A stretch of 64,000 nt of DNA, from contig CAMATH010000007.1 in the NCBI GenBank assembly GCA_945860955.1, positions 39,785-103,784 on the forward strand. Direction: 5' to 3'. The first letter of the stretch is position 1, and every line of letters begins with the position of its first letter. Both the position numbers and the translations under genes were made by a program. The stretch is from Planctomicrobium piriforme. Lineage in GTDB: Bacteria > Planctomycetota > Planctomycetia > Planctomycetales > Planctomycetaceae. Under the pieces are notes generated by a model that saw nothing but the letters and a program-made list of their open reading frames with translations, made no database searches and was not told the DNA's origin. Below are positions 7,689-15,624 of this stretch, piece after piece.

Positions 7689-8528
7689 TTACCGCTTCGC
7701 CTGCACCGTTCCCGACTGCGTTCGCTGCAAGAACGTGTCAAAATCGACTTCCTTCATCTTCGGTTGAGCGAGTTCGTTTTCGGCCTTCGTGATCAGTTTG
7801 CGGTCAAATTCGTCGAGCTTCCAGACATACACATGCTCGGCCCGCAGATGGGGGCCGTTCTTCTGGCGGGACTGCAACACCACCTCGACCGGCAACCAAC
7901 CGTGACGTCGCAGACTCTCGTCGAGTGCCAGTCGCGGGCCGGGCAGCGGTGCGTGGGCGTGTACCACGTAATTGAGCCGGGCCGCCCAGTCGGCGTATTC
8001 GAGGTACGACTTCACGTACTCTTCCGACTCCGGCTCCACGCACTTCACTTCATAGAGCGCTCCCGATCCGTTGAGTCGCATTGAGGGAACGCGATCGTCA
8101 ACCGATTCCGTGAAATCGGGAGCGAGCTGAAACTGCAACAACGGAACCCGTCCAATGTCTGACGATTTCCCTTTGCCGTCAATGTATTCCTGGGCACTTC
8201 GCTCGGCGGACCGGATCAGTCCCGAAATCTCGGCGGTGGTGACCTCGGTCCGCAGTTGTCGAGAACCGTCCAGAATCAAAAAGCGGTTGTGTGCCGGCTC
8301 ATAGACGGTCATCCGTTCGCCCGCGTCCAATGCGTCGTACACTTTGCCGGCGTGAAACAGCGTGGTGGTTCGGCTGACCGGGACCGACTGCTTGCGCGAC
8401 CCCTTGGCGGCGGTCTCGGCACGCACATCATAAATCTTTGTGTAGACACGAAATTCCTGGGCCGATGCCTGCAAACCCAGGCAAACAACACACGCCAGAG
8501 ACATTGAGCCGCGCAGTAGAGATCGCAT
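7689..8528 (-). CDS. Secreted hypothetical protein, 279 aa
   Basis: The chosen ATG at 8528 gives a good Sec signal peptide (MRSLLRGSMSLACVVCLGLQASA, cut near residue 23-24). A much longer in-frame reading upstream would run antisense through the start of the neighbouring SH3 gene and is rejected. The mature protein starts with FRVYTKIYDV and contains RTTTLFHAGKVYDAL-AGE and VYEPAHNRFLILDGSRQLRTEV. This resembles planctomycete secreted proteins that look like outer-membrane-lipoprotein-sorting or 'LolA-like' beta sheets, but I cannot assign the family with confidence. No lipobox or catalytic motif is seen. It is convergent with ilvC and divergent from the SH3 protein gene. Confidence 0.78.
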   Translation of the reverse strand: MRSLLRGSMSLACVVCLGLQASAQEFRVYTKIYDVRAETAAKGSRKQSVPVSRTTTLFHAGKVYDALDAGERMTVYEPAHNRFLILDGSRQLRTEVTTAEISGLIRSAERSAQEYIDGKGKSSDIGRVPLLQFQLAPDFTESVDDRVPSMRLNGSGALYEVKCVEPESEEYVKSYLEYADWAARLNYVVHAHAPLPGPRLALDESLRRHGWLPVEVVLQSRQKNGPHLRAEHVYVWKLDEFDRKLITKAENELAQPKMKEVDFDTFLQRTQSGTVQAKR

Positions 8529-8903
8529 GGGACTTGGTCTCCTGACCGGAGGGGGCCGGTGTTGAGAAGATCGTTCGAATCGTGCGCAACGCACGATTCG
8601 AACGACGTCAACGACCGATTCCGGGTGACGATATCGAGGGGGGAGGGACGAAACGGGAGGGGGACGTGGACGAGACGGGTTTAGTCTGGGGGAGAGACTT
8701 GGAGGGAGCGGGACAATAATCACCGCTTGGCAAACCTCGCAAGAGCGATCGCGCCCGGATTTACAATGGATTGCAAATTTTGCAACTCGGAACAGACCCG
8801 TCTTGAGCGCCCCGACATTATTGGGTAATAACCGGCTCCCTTCCCGCATTTCGTTCCCGTCTGTTTTGCCCCTTCCCCGACCCACCCACTGGGGGCCCCC
8901 GCC
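8529..8903. other. Divergent intergenic region (375 bases)
   Basis: Contains no convincing gene. It must hold the promoters of the two flanking secreted-protein genes. It also holds a long perfect hairpin (8571-8605) and a 15-base odd palindrome TTGCAAA-T-TTTGCAA (8771-8785) that could bind a dimeric regulator. A C-rich tract precedes the SH3 gene start. Confidence 0.6.
8571..8605. repeat. 16-bp perfect inverted repeat (hairpin)
   Basis: TCGTTCGAATCGTGCG and its exact complement are separated by only three bases (CAA). There is no T-run, so it is not a standard terminator. It lies about 43 bases upstream of the start of the 279-aa secreted protein gene, inside its leader or promoter region. 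Confidence 0.8.
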
Positions 8904-10379
8904 ATGCGTTCCATTCTGTCGTCGGCGCTCGTTCTGGTTCTCGCTGCCTCTGCTACCGCCGCTCCGCGCACCAAGTTCCCTTATTCCACGACTGTTCTCT
9001 CCGACGACGTCGAGGTCCGATCGGGGCCAGGGAGCAAGTATTATACGACCAGTAAACTCCGCCGGGGTCAGCGCGTGGTGGTCCATCGCCATGATCCGGG
9101 GGGCTGGCAGATGATCGCCCCGCCCGAGGGAAGCTATAGCTGGGTCAAGGCCGACGAAGTCCGCAAAACCTCCGCCGACGCCGGCGTGGTGATTGTGCCT
9201 CAGCTTGATGTGCGTGTCGGCGGTCGCGACTCCCGCCAGCGCGACGTCTTTCAATCGAGTCTTGCCGAGGGGGATGAAGTCCGAATCCTGGGTGAGCAGC
9301 GCCTCCCCGGCGACGCGGGTGAACCGCCGGCGAAATGGTTTCGCATTGTGCCCCCCCGTGGAGAATGGCGCTGGGTCGCCGCCCAGTCGCTGGCTCCTGC
9401 TCCGCAGCAGGGGAAATCTCGGTCGATCATCCCGGCGGGTGGTTTTGCCGACGATGAAGAAGCCCCCGTCACTCCAGGGACGGAAGTGAACACCCCCGAC
9501 TCTCCCGGCTTCGCGGGAGGGCCAACCGGTGCCGAACCATCGGCCCCGTTACGCACCACTCCCACGTTCGCCGACGAAGAGCCGGCGCATGCGCCGGCTG
9601 GCGAGCCGACCGGCGCCGCTCCTTCGTCTCCCACTGCTCCCTCGGAACGTCCCTATCTCGATCACGACACGTTGCGTGGCGTTCCGAAACGGCCTCAAGT
9701 GACCAAGCGGCGCTCGTCGGCCGGACCGACCCGGGACGACATGTTCGATCGCCATCTCGCCGAGATGGAGCAGATTGACGAACGCTTGCGCGCCGTCGTC
9801 GCCACCGAGCCATTGACCTGGAATCTCGATCCGATCGAACAGGACTATCGGGTGCTGCAAGGTCAGGTTGTCAGTGAGGCGCTGTCCGAAATGATCGATG
9901 TCCGGCTCGGGAAACTGGGAGCGTTCCACCGGTTGCAGGCGCAAAGGTTCGAATTGCGACAAATCATGCTCGATACCGAACGGCGTGACGCCCAGATCGT
10001 CGCCGCCCGGCAGGCGGGAATTCCCCCCGACTCGATTATCACCCCCAGCAACGCCCCGCGCGCTCCCGAGTTTGCGCAAATTCCGGGAGGTCCGATTCCC
10101 GGGCGTGGCGTCGCACCGGCCCCCCAGTCGGCCGGGGCTCCCTCGTTTGATGGAGCGGGAATTGTCCAGCGGGCGAATGTCCGCAGGGGCACCCCACCCT
10201 ACGCACTCGTGGCCCCCAATGGCCAGCTCCTCGCGTACTTGGCCCCGACCCCGGGAGTTGATCTCAATACCTGGCAGCAGCGGGAAGCGGGGGTGATTGG
10301 CCGGCGGGTGTATGATCCCCGGTTGCGGGCGGATGTCATCACGGTGACGGGGATGAATCCCGTGCGGCTGGCGCGTTGA
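8904..10379 (+). CDS. Secreted SH3-domain protein, 491 aa
   Basis: A signal peptide (MRSILSSALVLVLAASATAA) is followed by a bacterial SH3-like domain around residues 30-85 (DDVEVRSGPGSKYYTT and GGWQMIAPP-GSYSWV). A second divergent copy lies around 100-165 (DVRVGGRDS, WFRIVPPRGEWRWV). A Pro/Ala-rich linker spans about 170-260 and a helical segment 275-360 (DRHLAEMEQIDERLRAV). The C-terminus has a conserved block YALVAPNGQLLAYLAPTPG-DL with a third small beta unit. Such proteins are usually periplasmic and bind peptidoglycan or proteins; no enzyme domain is visible. It is well separated from the kinase gene that follows (110 bases). The ATG at 8904 is the only start that gives a signal peptide. 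Confidence 0.82.
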   Translation: MRSILSSALVLVLAASATAAPRTKFPYSTTVLSDDVEVRSGPGSKYYTTSKLRRGQRVVVHRHDPGGWQMIAPPEGSYSWVKADEVRKTSADAGVVIVPQLDVRVGGRDSRQRDVFQSSLAEGDEVRILGEQRLPGDAGEPPAKWFRIVPPRGEWRWVAAQSLAPAPQQGKSRSIIPAGGFADDEEAPVTPGTEVNTPDSPGFAGGPTGAEPSAPLRTTPTFADEEPAHAPAGEPTGAAPSSPTAPSERPYLDHDTLRGVPKRPQVTKRRSSAGPTRDDMFDRHLAEMEQIDERLRAVVATEPLTWNLDPIEQDYRVLQGQVVSEALSEMIDVRLGKLGAFHRLQAQRFELRQIMLDTERRDAQIVAARQAGIPPDSIITPSNAPRAPEFAQIPGGPIPGRGVAPAPQSAGAPSFDGAGIVQRANVRRGTPPYALVAPNGQLLAYLAPTPGVDLNTWQQREAGVIGRRVYDPRLRADVITVTGMNPVRLAR

Positions 10380-10489
10380 CTTCAAAAGCACAGCGGACGT
10401 TGCGACATGGACAGTGGACGCTGGCGGGGCGAGAATGACCCGGTCGGCGCCCTCTCGGTGTCGGCGGATGCCATTCCCTGACAGTCACA

Positions 10490-12052
10490 ATGTCCGACGA
10501 CCCAAAGAACCACTCGCGTCAGATCTACCGGTGTGTGTGCGGAGCCGATTTTTCGGTGATTCCCGGGTCGACGGGTGAATGTCCCCAGTGCGCGCGAAGC
10601 TACACTCGGCAAGCGCTGGAGCGGGGAATGGCCGACACCGTGATGCTGCCGGCGGGTGTCGATGCGAACGCGTTCGCAGATTCGGTCCAGAAAGCATCGC
10701 AGGAGGTGTCACCGGTCGATCCTCCCGACCCGCTCATTGATACGCGTCGGGGGCACTTTTTGATCGAAACCTGCCTCGGGCGCGGGGGAATGGGGGCGGT
10801 TTATCAGGCGCTTGATGAGTCGCTGCAACGGTATGTGGCGCTCAAGGTCATTCGACCCGACCGGACCGCGTCAAACGACGGATCGCACTTTCATCGACTA
10901 GTTCAAGAAGCCCGCGCACAGGCTCGGGTCAATCACCCGAATGTCGTGCAGATCTACTTCGTGGGGCTGGATGAGTCGGCCCCTTACCTGGCGATGGAGC
11001 TGATCCGCGGCCCCAACCTCGCACAGCGACTGCAAGCTGGCCCGATCGCCTTCGCCGATGTGGTCGACATCGCGTTACAACTGACTTCCGCCCTCGAACG
11101 GGCCGCTCAGTTCGACATTGTGCATGGCGACATCAAGCCGGGCAATATCATGGTGGTGGAAGGAACGACGGTCAAAGTCGCCGACTTTGGACTCGCACGA
11201 TCGGTCTCGAATGGCGAAGTGCGGGGCATCTCGGGAAGCCCAAAGTACCTCTCGCCGGAAGCGGCCCGCAGGGAACCGCTTGACCGCCGCAGTGATATGT
11301 ATTCGCTGGGTGTCACCCTTTTTGAATTGACGTTTGGGAGGTTGCCGTACGAAAACCCTTCGGGATTGATTCAGACCCAGATTCTCGCCCATCTGGAGCA
11401 GCCACCGAAGTTCCCGGAACCCTGGCCGGCCGAACTGCCCGAGCGCTGGCGCGATATTCTGCAGACATTACTCGCCAAAGACCCAGCGGATCGGTATTCG
11501 GAATACGCGGAACTGCGCCAGGCGCTGCTGGACGTGCGCCCCGTCGCCAATACGTCGGCGGCCGTGGTTCCCCGCGCACTTGCCTGGATGTTTGATCTGC
11601 TGAGTACGCTGTTATTGCAGTTCGTCGTGAGCGTCCCCCTCTGGCTCGCGCAGGCATTGAAGTGGATTCCTTCCACTCCGTCCGTCAACTTTGTGGTTTC
11701 CGTGACCAACGGAACGCTGGCGCTGATTGTGTTGTTGCTGGTGTGCTGGTTGCAGTCGGCTTCAGCGAGTCCGGGAAAATCGCTGTTTCAGTTGAAGGTG
11801 GTGGATCCCCACGGATTGCCCCCGACACGCTGGGTGCGATGGATGCGGGTCTTCCTCCAGTTGCCCTTCTGTCTGGTTGAAACGCTTTCCAGTTACACCC
11901 AGGCGGTCGGTCTCGGGGAGTTTGGCGGTCTTTTGCTTGGACTGGCATCATTGTACGTCCTGGTCAATGCCGGCTTCATACTGTTCGATTCGGAACGCCG
12001 GGGACTCCATGATCGGCTACTCCGGACCCGCGTCGTGATCGACGCCAGGTAA
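10490..12052 (+). CDS. Zinc-ribbon / serine-threonine protein kinase / RDD membrane protein
   Basis: This 520-residue protein starts with a zinc-ribbon-like module (CVCG at 15-18 and CPQC at 31-34). A Hanks-type kinase domain spans about 90-350: glycine loop LGRGGMGAVY (96-105), Lys119 in VALKV, Glu140, catalytic HGDIKPGN (Asp214) and ADFGLA (Asp232). Gly replaces the Arg of the usual HRD motif, so activation-loop control probably differs from RD kinases. A SPKYLSPEA segment marks the activation loop end. The C-terminal part (about 375-520) has three hydrophobic segments and the SPGKSLFQLKVVD and DSERRGLHDRLLRTRVV motifs of the RDD membrane domain. The kinase is thus N-terminal and cytoplasmic, anchored by its tail. 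The DUF455 gene starts 4 bases after its stop. Confidence 0.92.
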   Translation: MSDDPKNHSRQIYRCVCGADFSVIPGSTGECPQCARSYTRQALERGMADTVMLPAGVDANAFADSVQKASQEVSPVDPPDPLIDTRRGHFLIETCLGRGGMGAVYQALDESLQRYVALKVIRPDRTASNDGSHFHRLVQEARAQARVNHPNVVQIYFVGLDESAPYLAMELIRGPNLAQRLQAGPIAFADVVDIALQLTSALERAAQFDIVHGDIKPGNIMVVEGTTVKVADFGLARSVSNGEVRGISGSPKYLSPEAARREPLDRRSDMYSLGVTLFELTFGRLPYENPSGLIQTQILAHLEQPPKFPEPWPAELPERWRDILQTLLAKDPADRYSEYAELRQALLDVRPVANTSAAVVPRALAWMFDLLSTLLLQFVVSVPLWLAQALKWIPSTPSVNFVVSVTNGTLALIVLLLVCWLQSASASPGKSLFQLKVVDPHGLPPTRWVRWMRVFLQLPFCLVETLSSYTQAVGLGEFGGLLLGLASLYVLVNAGFILFDSERRGLHDRLLRTRVVIDAR

Positions 12053-12056
12053 TACG

Positions 12057-12839
12057 ATGGAACTGAGAGATTTCGCCGACCAGGTGTTGCTCAACTCGGA
12101 AATCTCGGCCAAGTTGATTCCGATTATCGAACCGGTAACCGACGACAATCCCGGTTCGGCTGAACGGATCCAAGTCCCGGCACGCGCAGAGGCGTTGAAG
12201 TTTTGTGGACGGCGCGAAGCACCGCCAATGCCGCATCCCGAGTCGTTCGGCGACCCGGCGAAACGGGCCATCGCGCATCACATCATGGCGAACCATGAAC
12301 TGCAGGCGCTGGAGGTGATGGCATTTGTCCTGCGGGCGTTTCCCGACGCTTCGCCCGAATTTCGCCGAGGGCTGGCGGGGGTGATGGCTGACGAGCAGCG
12401 GCACACGCGAATGCACATCCTGCGAGCCGCCGACTTGGGGTTGGAATTCGGAGCATACAAGGTCAACGGCTATTTCTGGCTGAAGTCGCAGGAATTTACG
12501 TCGCTGCTCGACTACCTCGCTGGCCTGCCGTTGACGTTTGAAGGGGGGAATCTCGATCACACCCTGGAATTCGAACAGTGGTTTGAAGCAGCCGGTGATG
12601 GTAAGAGCGCCGGGATCATGCGGGCGATTCATCGGGATGAAATCGAACATGTCGCGTTCGGCTGGCATTGGCTGCGCGCCTTGAAGCCGGCCGACCGGAC
12701 GGAATGGGAGACGTATGAAGCCCACCTGCACTGGCCGTTGCGACCGGAAAAGGCGCGGGGTAAGACTTTTCATCACGAGCCCCGCCGGGCGGCGGGGCTG
12801 TCGGATGAATTCATTGAACGTTTGGAAGGGCTGGGATGA
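12057..12839 (+). CDS. DUF455 ferritin-like protein
   Basis: This 260-residue protein matches DUF455 (a ferritin-like helical fold). NHELQALEVM near residue 80-89 and ADEQRHTRMH near 118-127 supply Glu and His ligands typical of di-iron helical bundles. HRDEIEHVAFGWHWLR near 198-213 supplies a further E..H pair. The catalytic role of DUF455 is not known; some members are fused to or lie near tRNA-modifying enzymes. It starts 4 bases after the kinase stop and is therefore likely translated from the same message. No signal peptide. Whether the kinase and this protein act together is inference from the tight spacing. Confidence 0.85.
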   Translation: MELRDFADQVLLNSEISAKLIPIIEPVTDDNPGSAERIQVPARAEALKFCGRREAPPMPHPESFGDPAKRAIAHHIMANHELQALEVMAFVLRAFPDASPEFRRGLAGVMADEQRHTRMHILRAADLGLEFGAYKVNGYFWLKSQEFTSLLDYLAGLPLTFEGGNLDHTLEFEQWFEAAGDGKSAGIMRAIHRDEIEHVAFGWHWLRALKPADRTEWETYEAHLHWPLRPEKARGKTFHHEPRRAAGLSDEFIERLEGLG

Positions 12840-13087
12840 CGACAAGCGTTCAGGCAACTCTGCGATTTGACATCGTGCGAAAACGCATTGTTTCGATCAG
12901 TCAACGAAAGCGTGACTGGCAATCCGAAGAACTTGAGTTTGGAATAGGAATCTACAATCCGCTGTGGCGGGATTCTGGAGATTGAACCCCAGGGCTAGCC
13001 AGTACCCGCGACCATGACCACCGGAACAACGACCATTTCGGTGGGAAGATGCTGGACCTGTCATTTCACACTGAGGAAAAAACAACC

Positions 13088-13603
13088 ATGGACCTCTGGC
13101 CAGACGACATACGGCTTGACGATCTCCGATCACCACGTGAAATCCTTGACGAAGCAGCAGTCGAACTCGAAGCGAAAAATCCGAGGCTGACGGCGGAAGT
13201 CGTCGAAGCCAACCTGTCTGACCGAATCAAGCTTTCCTTTCAGGTCAGCAACCGGGCCGTTCCACTGACCCTGAATCTGTTTGATGTCTTCCACCAGTTT
13301 GACGCGGGCTATCCGGCGGTGATTGATCCTCCCGATGATGAAATTCCGGGGTTCTTGCAGCGAAAAGTGTACGTTCCGGGTATGGCGGATTTGCTAGGAG
13401 TGACTCACGCGGTCAGCAAAATCATGACGGCTCCAGGTAGCGTTCAGGAAAACCCCTGGGTCTGCGGCACGCCCCGAGAGTTCACCACGAAACTGCGACA
13501 ACTTCTCGCGGAAGATCGCGTCAAGGTTCGGATCATCAACCTTTTGTCGGTGAAACCAAGTCGGTCACAGCTCGCGCCCACCGTGGAAACTCCCGCGTCC
13601 TGA
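13088..13603 (+). CDS. Hypothetical cytoplasmic protein, 171 aa
   Basis: The frame starts at ATG 13088 (MDLWPDDIRLDDLRSP), with GAGGAAAAAA upstream as a plausible ribosome-binding site. An in-frame ATG 13 codons earlier is possible. The protein is acidic and soluble with no signal peptide or membrane segment. A helical N-terminal part (SPREILDEAAVELEAK) leads into a mixed sheet region with VPLTLNLFDVFHQF, and the C-terminal part has REFTTKLRQLLAEDRVKVRI. I do not recognise a family. It stands alone, about 250 bases after the DUF455 gene. Confidence 0.62.
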   Translation: MDLWPDDIRLDDLRSPREILDEAAVELEAKNPRLTAEVVEANLSDRIKLSFQVSNRAVPLTLNLFDVFHQFDAGYPAVIDPPDDEIPGFLQRKVYVPGMADLLGVTHAVSKIMTAPGSVQENPWVCGTPREFTTKLRQLLAEDRVKVRIINLLSVKPSRSQLAPTVETPAS

Positions 13604-13984
13604 GTCTCACCACGTTACACCGTACACGCGACTACCCGACCGAACGTGCGGGCGCTTTCAGGCTCGGATCGAGTGGGCACAACGAAAACTGTTCCACTGT
13701 GGAACGGCTCCGTCGATCCGGGGTTTCAAAGCCAATTGTCCAGTGGAACCGGTAAGGATCCGCGAAATAAAACGTGAGCAATTTGAGACAGCGTCGCCCC
13801 AGCGGGGGCGCCACATGCCAGCCCAAGGCGGCGCTTCCCGCCCTTTGGACGTGGCGCTCTGCCCTGGACTGGCTTGGCTTGTCTGGCCCATTCAGGGCAA
13901 ATCGCATTGGCGCACTGAACCCTGTAATCGCGGGAAATTGATCAAGTGATTTTTCGCGGACACTAAGTGAGGCGACGCGGTGTC
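13604..13984. other. Non-coding stretch with small palindromes (381 bases)
   Basis: No convincing gene. Two small inverted repeats are visible: GTTCCAC-T-GTGGAAC (13691-13705) and CGCCCC-AGCG-GGGGCG (13795-13810). GTGGAAC is repeated at 13743-13749. Short frames on both strands have skewed composition but no ribosome-binding site or recognisable product. The area around 13740-13870 could be a degenerate interspersed repeat. Confidence 0.5.
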
Positions 13985-14905
13985 CTACGCCCCCCGCCCA
14001 ATCAACTTCCGCAACGTCTCCAAGTGTTTGGGCACACCCGTCTTCGGGTCTTCTTCCGATTCGTATTCCAGCACGACGTAGCCCCGATAGCCGGCGTCGG
14101 CGAGGATCTTGATCACCCGCGGAAAGTCGGTGTCTTCACGTTTTCCGTTCCGGAAAATGTCAGCCTTCAGTTGGACGTTGATCGCATACGGGGCGATCTT
14201 CGCCAAGTCCGCGTAAGGGTCTTCTGAGCGAAAGTTTCCACCGTCGAAATTCACCCCGAACCAGGGCGATTCCTGGACCTTATTGATGATCGCGATCATC
14301 TGCTCCGGCTTCGTGGTGATTCCGCCATGATTCTCCAGCGCCAGGCAGACTCCCTTCTTCGCCGCGTAGGTCAGTGACTCACTGATCCCGGCGGAACATC
14401 GTTCAATGGCCGTCGCGTCAGTGTCCCCCGCGGGAACTGTCCCGGCGAAGATGCGAATCACGGGTGCCCCCATCAGTGCCGCGTAATCGATCCACTTGCG
14501 GGTGTGGGCCAGCGATTTGTCCCGGGCTTCTCCCGCAGGCAGGCAAAAGTCGTTCGCGATCGCCGTTCCGGAAATGTCCAGCCCCAGCCGAAACGTGTGC
14601 TGCTTTAAGTGGATCAGATAGTCTTCCCCGAAATTCTCGGGAAAGTAGTAACTGGTCAATTCCGTTCCGTCGAGATTGAAGTCGGCACACAGCGAGATGA
14701 ACTGATCGAGAGTCATCTTCGGTTCCCGCTTGCCCGTCAGGTAATCGCGATAGGAATACGCGGCGAGACTCAGTTTCATGTGAGGCTTTCCATTCCGCTT
14801 TACGGGTCCGGCGGCATGAACGGGCGAGAGGGAAGCGCCCCAGGTGAGGGCGGCGGCCCCCAGAGCGGTCGATCGCAGAAAGGTCCGACGCGTGTGCTGA
14901 GTCAT
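13985..14905 (-). CDS. Tat-exported sugar phosphate isomerase/epimerase-like protein
   Basis: The 306-residue protein opens with a twin-arginine leader (TRRTFLRSTALGAAALTWG) and continues as a xylose-isomerase-like TIM barrel. Family features are LAAYSYRD (46-53), GTELTSYYFP, IRIFAGTVP, LALENHGG near 184-191 (metal Glu), WFGVNFDGGNF near 207-217, and VLEYESEEDP near the end. The predicted metal site uses Glu from LEN, Asp from NFDGGN and Glu from VLEYE. The substrate (keto-sugar, inositol derivative or similar) is unknown. Such periplasmic enzymes are expanded in planctomycetes. It stands alone, with a 299-base upstream gap that likely holds its promoter and that of the divergent small membrane gene. 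Confidence 0.88.
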   Translation of the reverse strand: MTQHTRRTFLRSTALGAAALTWGASLSPVHAAGPVKRNGKPHMKLSLAAYSYRDYLTGKREPKMTLDQFISLCADFNLDGTELTSYYFPENFGEDYLIHLKQHTFRLGLDISGTAIANDFCLPAGEARDKSLAHTRKWIDYAALMGAPVIRIFAGTVPAGDTDATAIERCSAGISESLTYAAKKGVCLALENHGGITTKPEQMIAIINKVQESPWFGVNFDGGNFRSEDPYADLAKIAPYAINVQLKADIFRNGKREDTDFPRVIKILADAGYRGYVVLEYESEEDPKTGVPKHLETLRKLIGRGA

Positions 14906-15204
14906 GTTGAGTTCTTCGCGAGGCGGATGAGGGGTGGTTTCGAGGTGGGGACGTTTCCATGGTTTACATCAAATCGCACGAGATTGCATCCCGCGACGGT
15001 TCCACCGGAAATCGCGGCGTACGCATTGACGATTGCAGCAAATCGTACCGACGGAACGATTCCCGTCATTAAATGGGTCGCGCGGCCCGACACGAAATCT
15101 CGATGCCTGGCCGATTTCAATCGCCGATGTAATGGATCGAAGGCGGAGTTTCCGTCCGCATCGAAGTCCAACCGCATCCGCCATCGACACCACGCTGATT
15201 CCAC

Positions 15205-15492
15205 ATGATCCGTTCGTTCTTTCTCTCGCTGGGGCTGATTGTAGGTCTGCTGGGTGTAAGCTGCCTGGCGATTGACCGGATCGTGCTGAAGACACGGGCC
15301 GATCGACCCGCCCCGGTGGGGTTGCGGACGATCGTCACCGGTGTCAGCGCGGATCGCAAACAGGTGATTCAGCCCCCCGACTGGCTGGCCTACGCGATGA
15401 TGTCGACCGGTTCGGTGCTGACGCTGTACACCGTGGCGCTCCCCGGCAAGGGGGGGGCGAAGAAGGCCGCAAGTAAGAAGAAGGACGACTAA
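15205..15492 (+). CDS. Small two-helix membrane protein, 95 aa
   Basis: An N-terminal hydrophobic segment (about residues 5-23) and a second one near 62-80 (DWLAYAMMSTGSVLTLYTVAL) predict a small membrane hairpin. The connecting part is mixed. The tail is Lys-rich and ends GAKKAASKKKDD, so it probably lies in the cytoplasm. No ribosome-binding site of note. I do not recognise a family; similar small proteins occur in planctomycete genomes. It is convergent with the SecA-like gene. Confidence 0.7.
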   Translation: MIRSFFLSLGLIVGLLGVSCLAIDRIVLKTRADRPAPVGLRTIVTGVSADRKQVIQPPDWLAYAMMSTGSVLTLYTVALPGKGGAKKAASKKKDD

Positions 15493-15552
15493 AAGCGCGT
15501 CCCTTGGAGTGCTGTGCCTTCTCACCGCCTTCCCTTCATCCTCCTTCGACCC

Positions 15553-15584
15553 CCGGCAGGCACAGAATTCCCCCTGCCTGCCGG
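15553..15584. terminator. Inverted repeat between convergent genes (possible bidirectional terminator)
   Basis: CCGGCAGGCA and TGCCTGCCGG form a perfect 10-base stem around a 12-base loop. It lies between the small membrane gene and the SecA-like gene, which converge. No T-run follows, so termination is a guess. Confidence 0.4.
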
Positions 15585-15624
15585 TGATCACAAGCGGGTC
15601 ATTGTCTTCGGCAGGCGATCCCGC

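Noticed and set aside
8529..9254. Upstream extension of the 279-aa secreted protein to a 521-residue reading
   Set aside because: It would read antisense through the start of the SH3 protein gene and bury a clear signal peptide inside the protein.
12897..13136. Minus-strand 79-codon frame before the 171-aa hypothetical gene
   Set aside because: No ribosome-binding site, overlaps the plus-strand gene start, and has no recognisable sequence.
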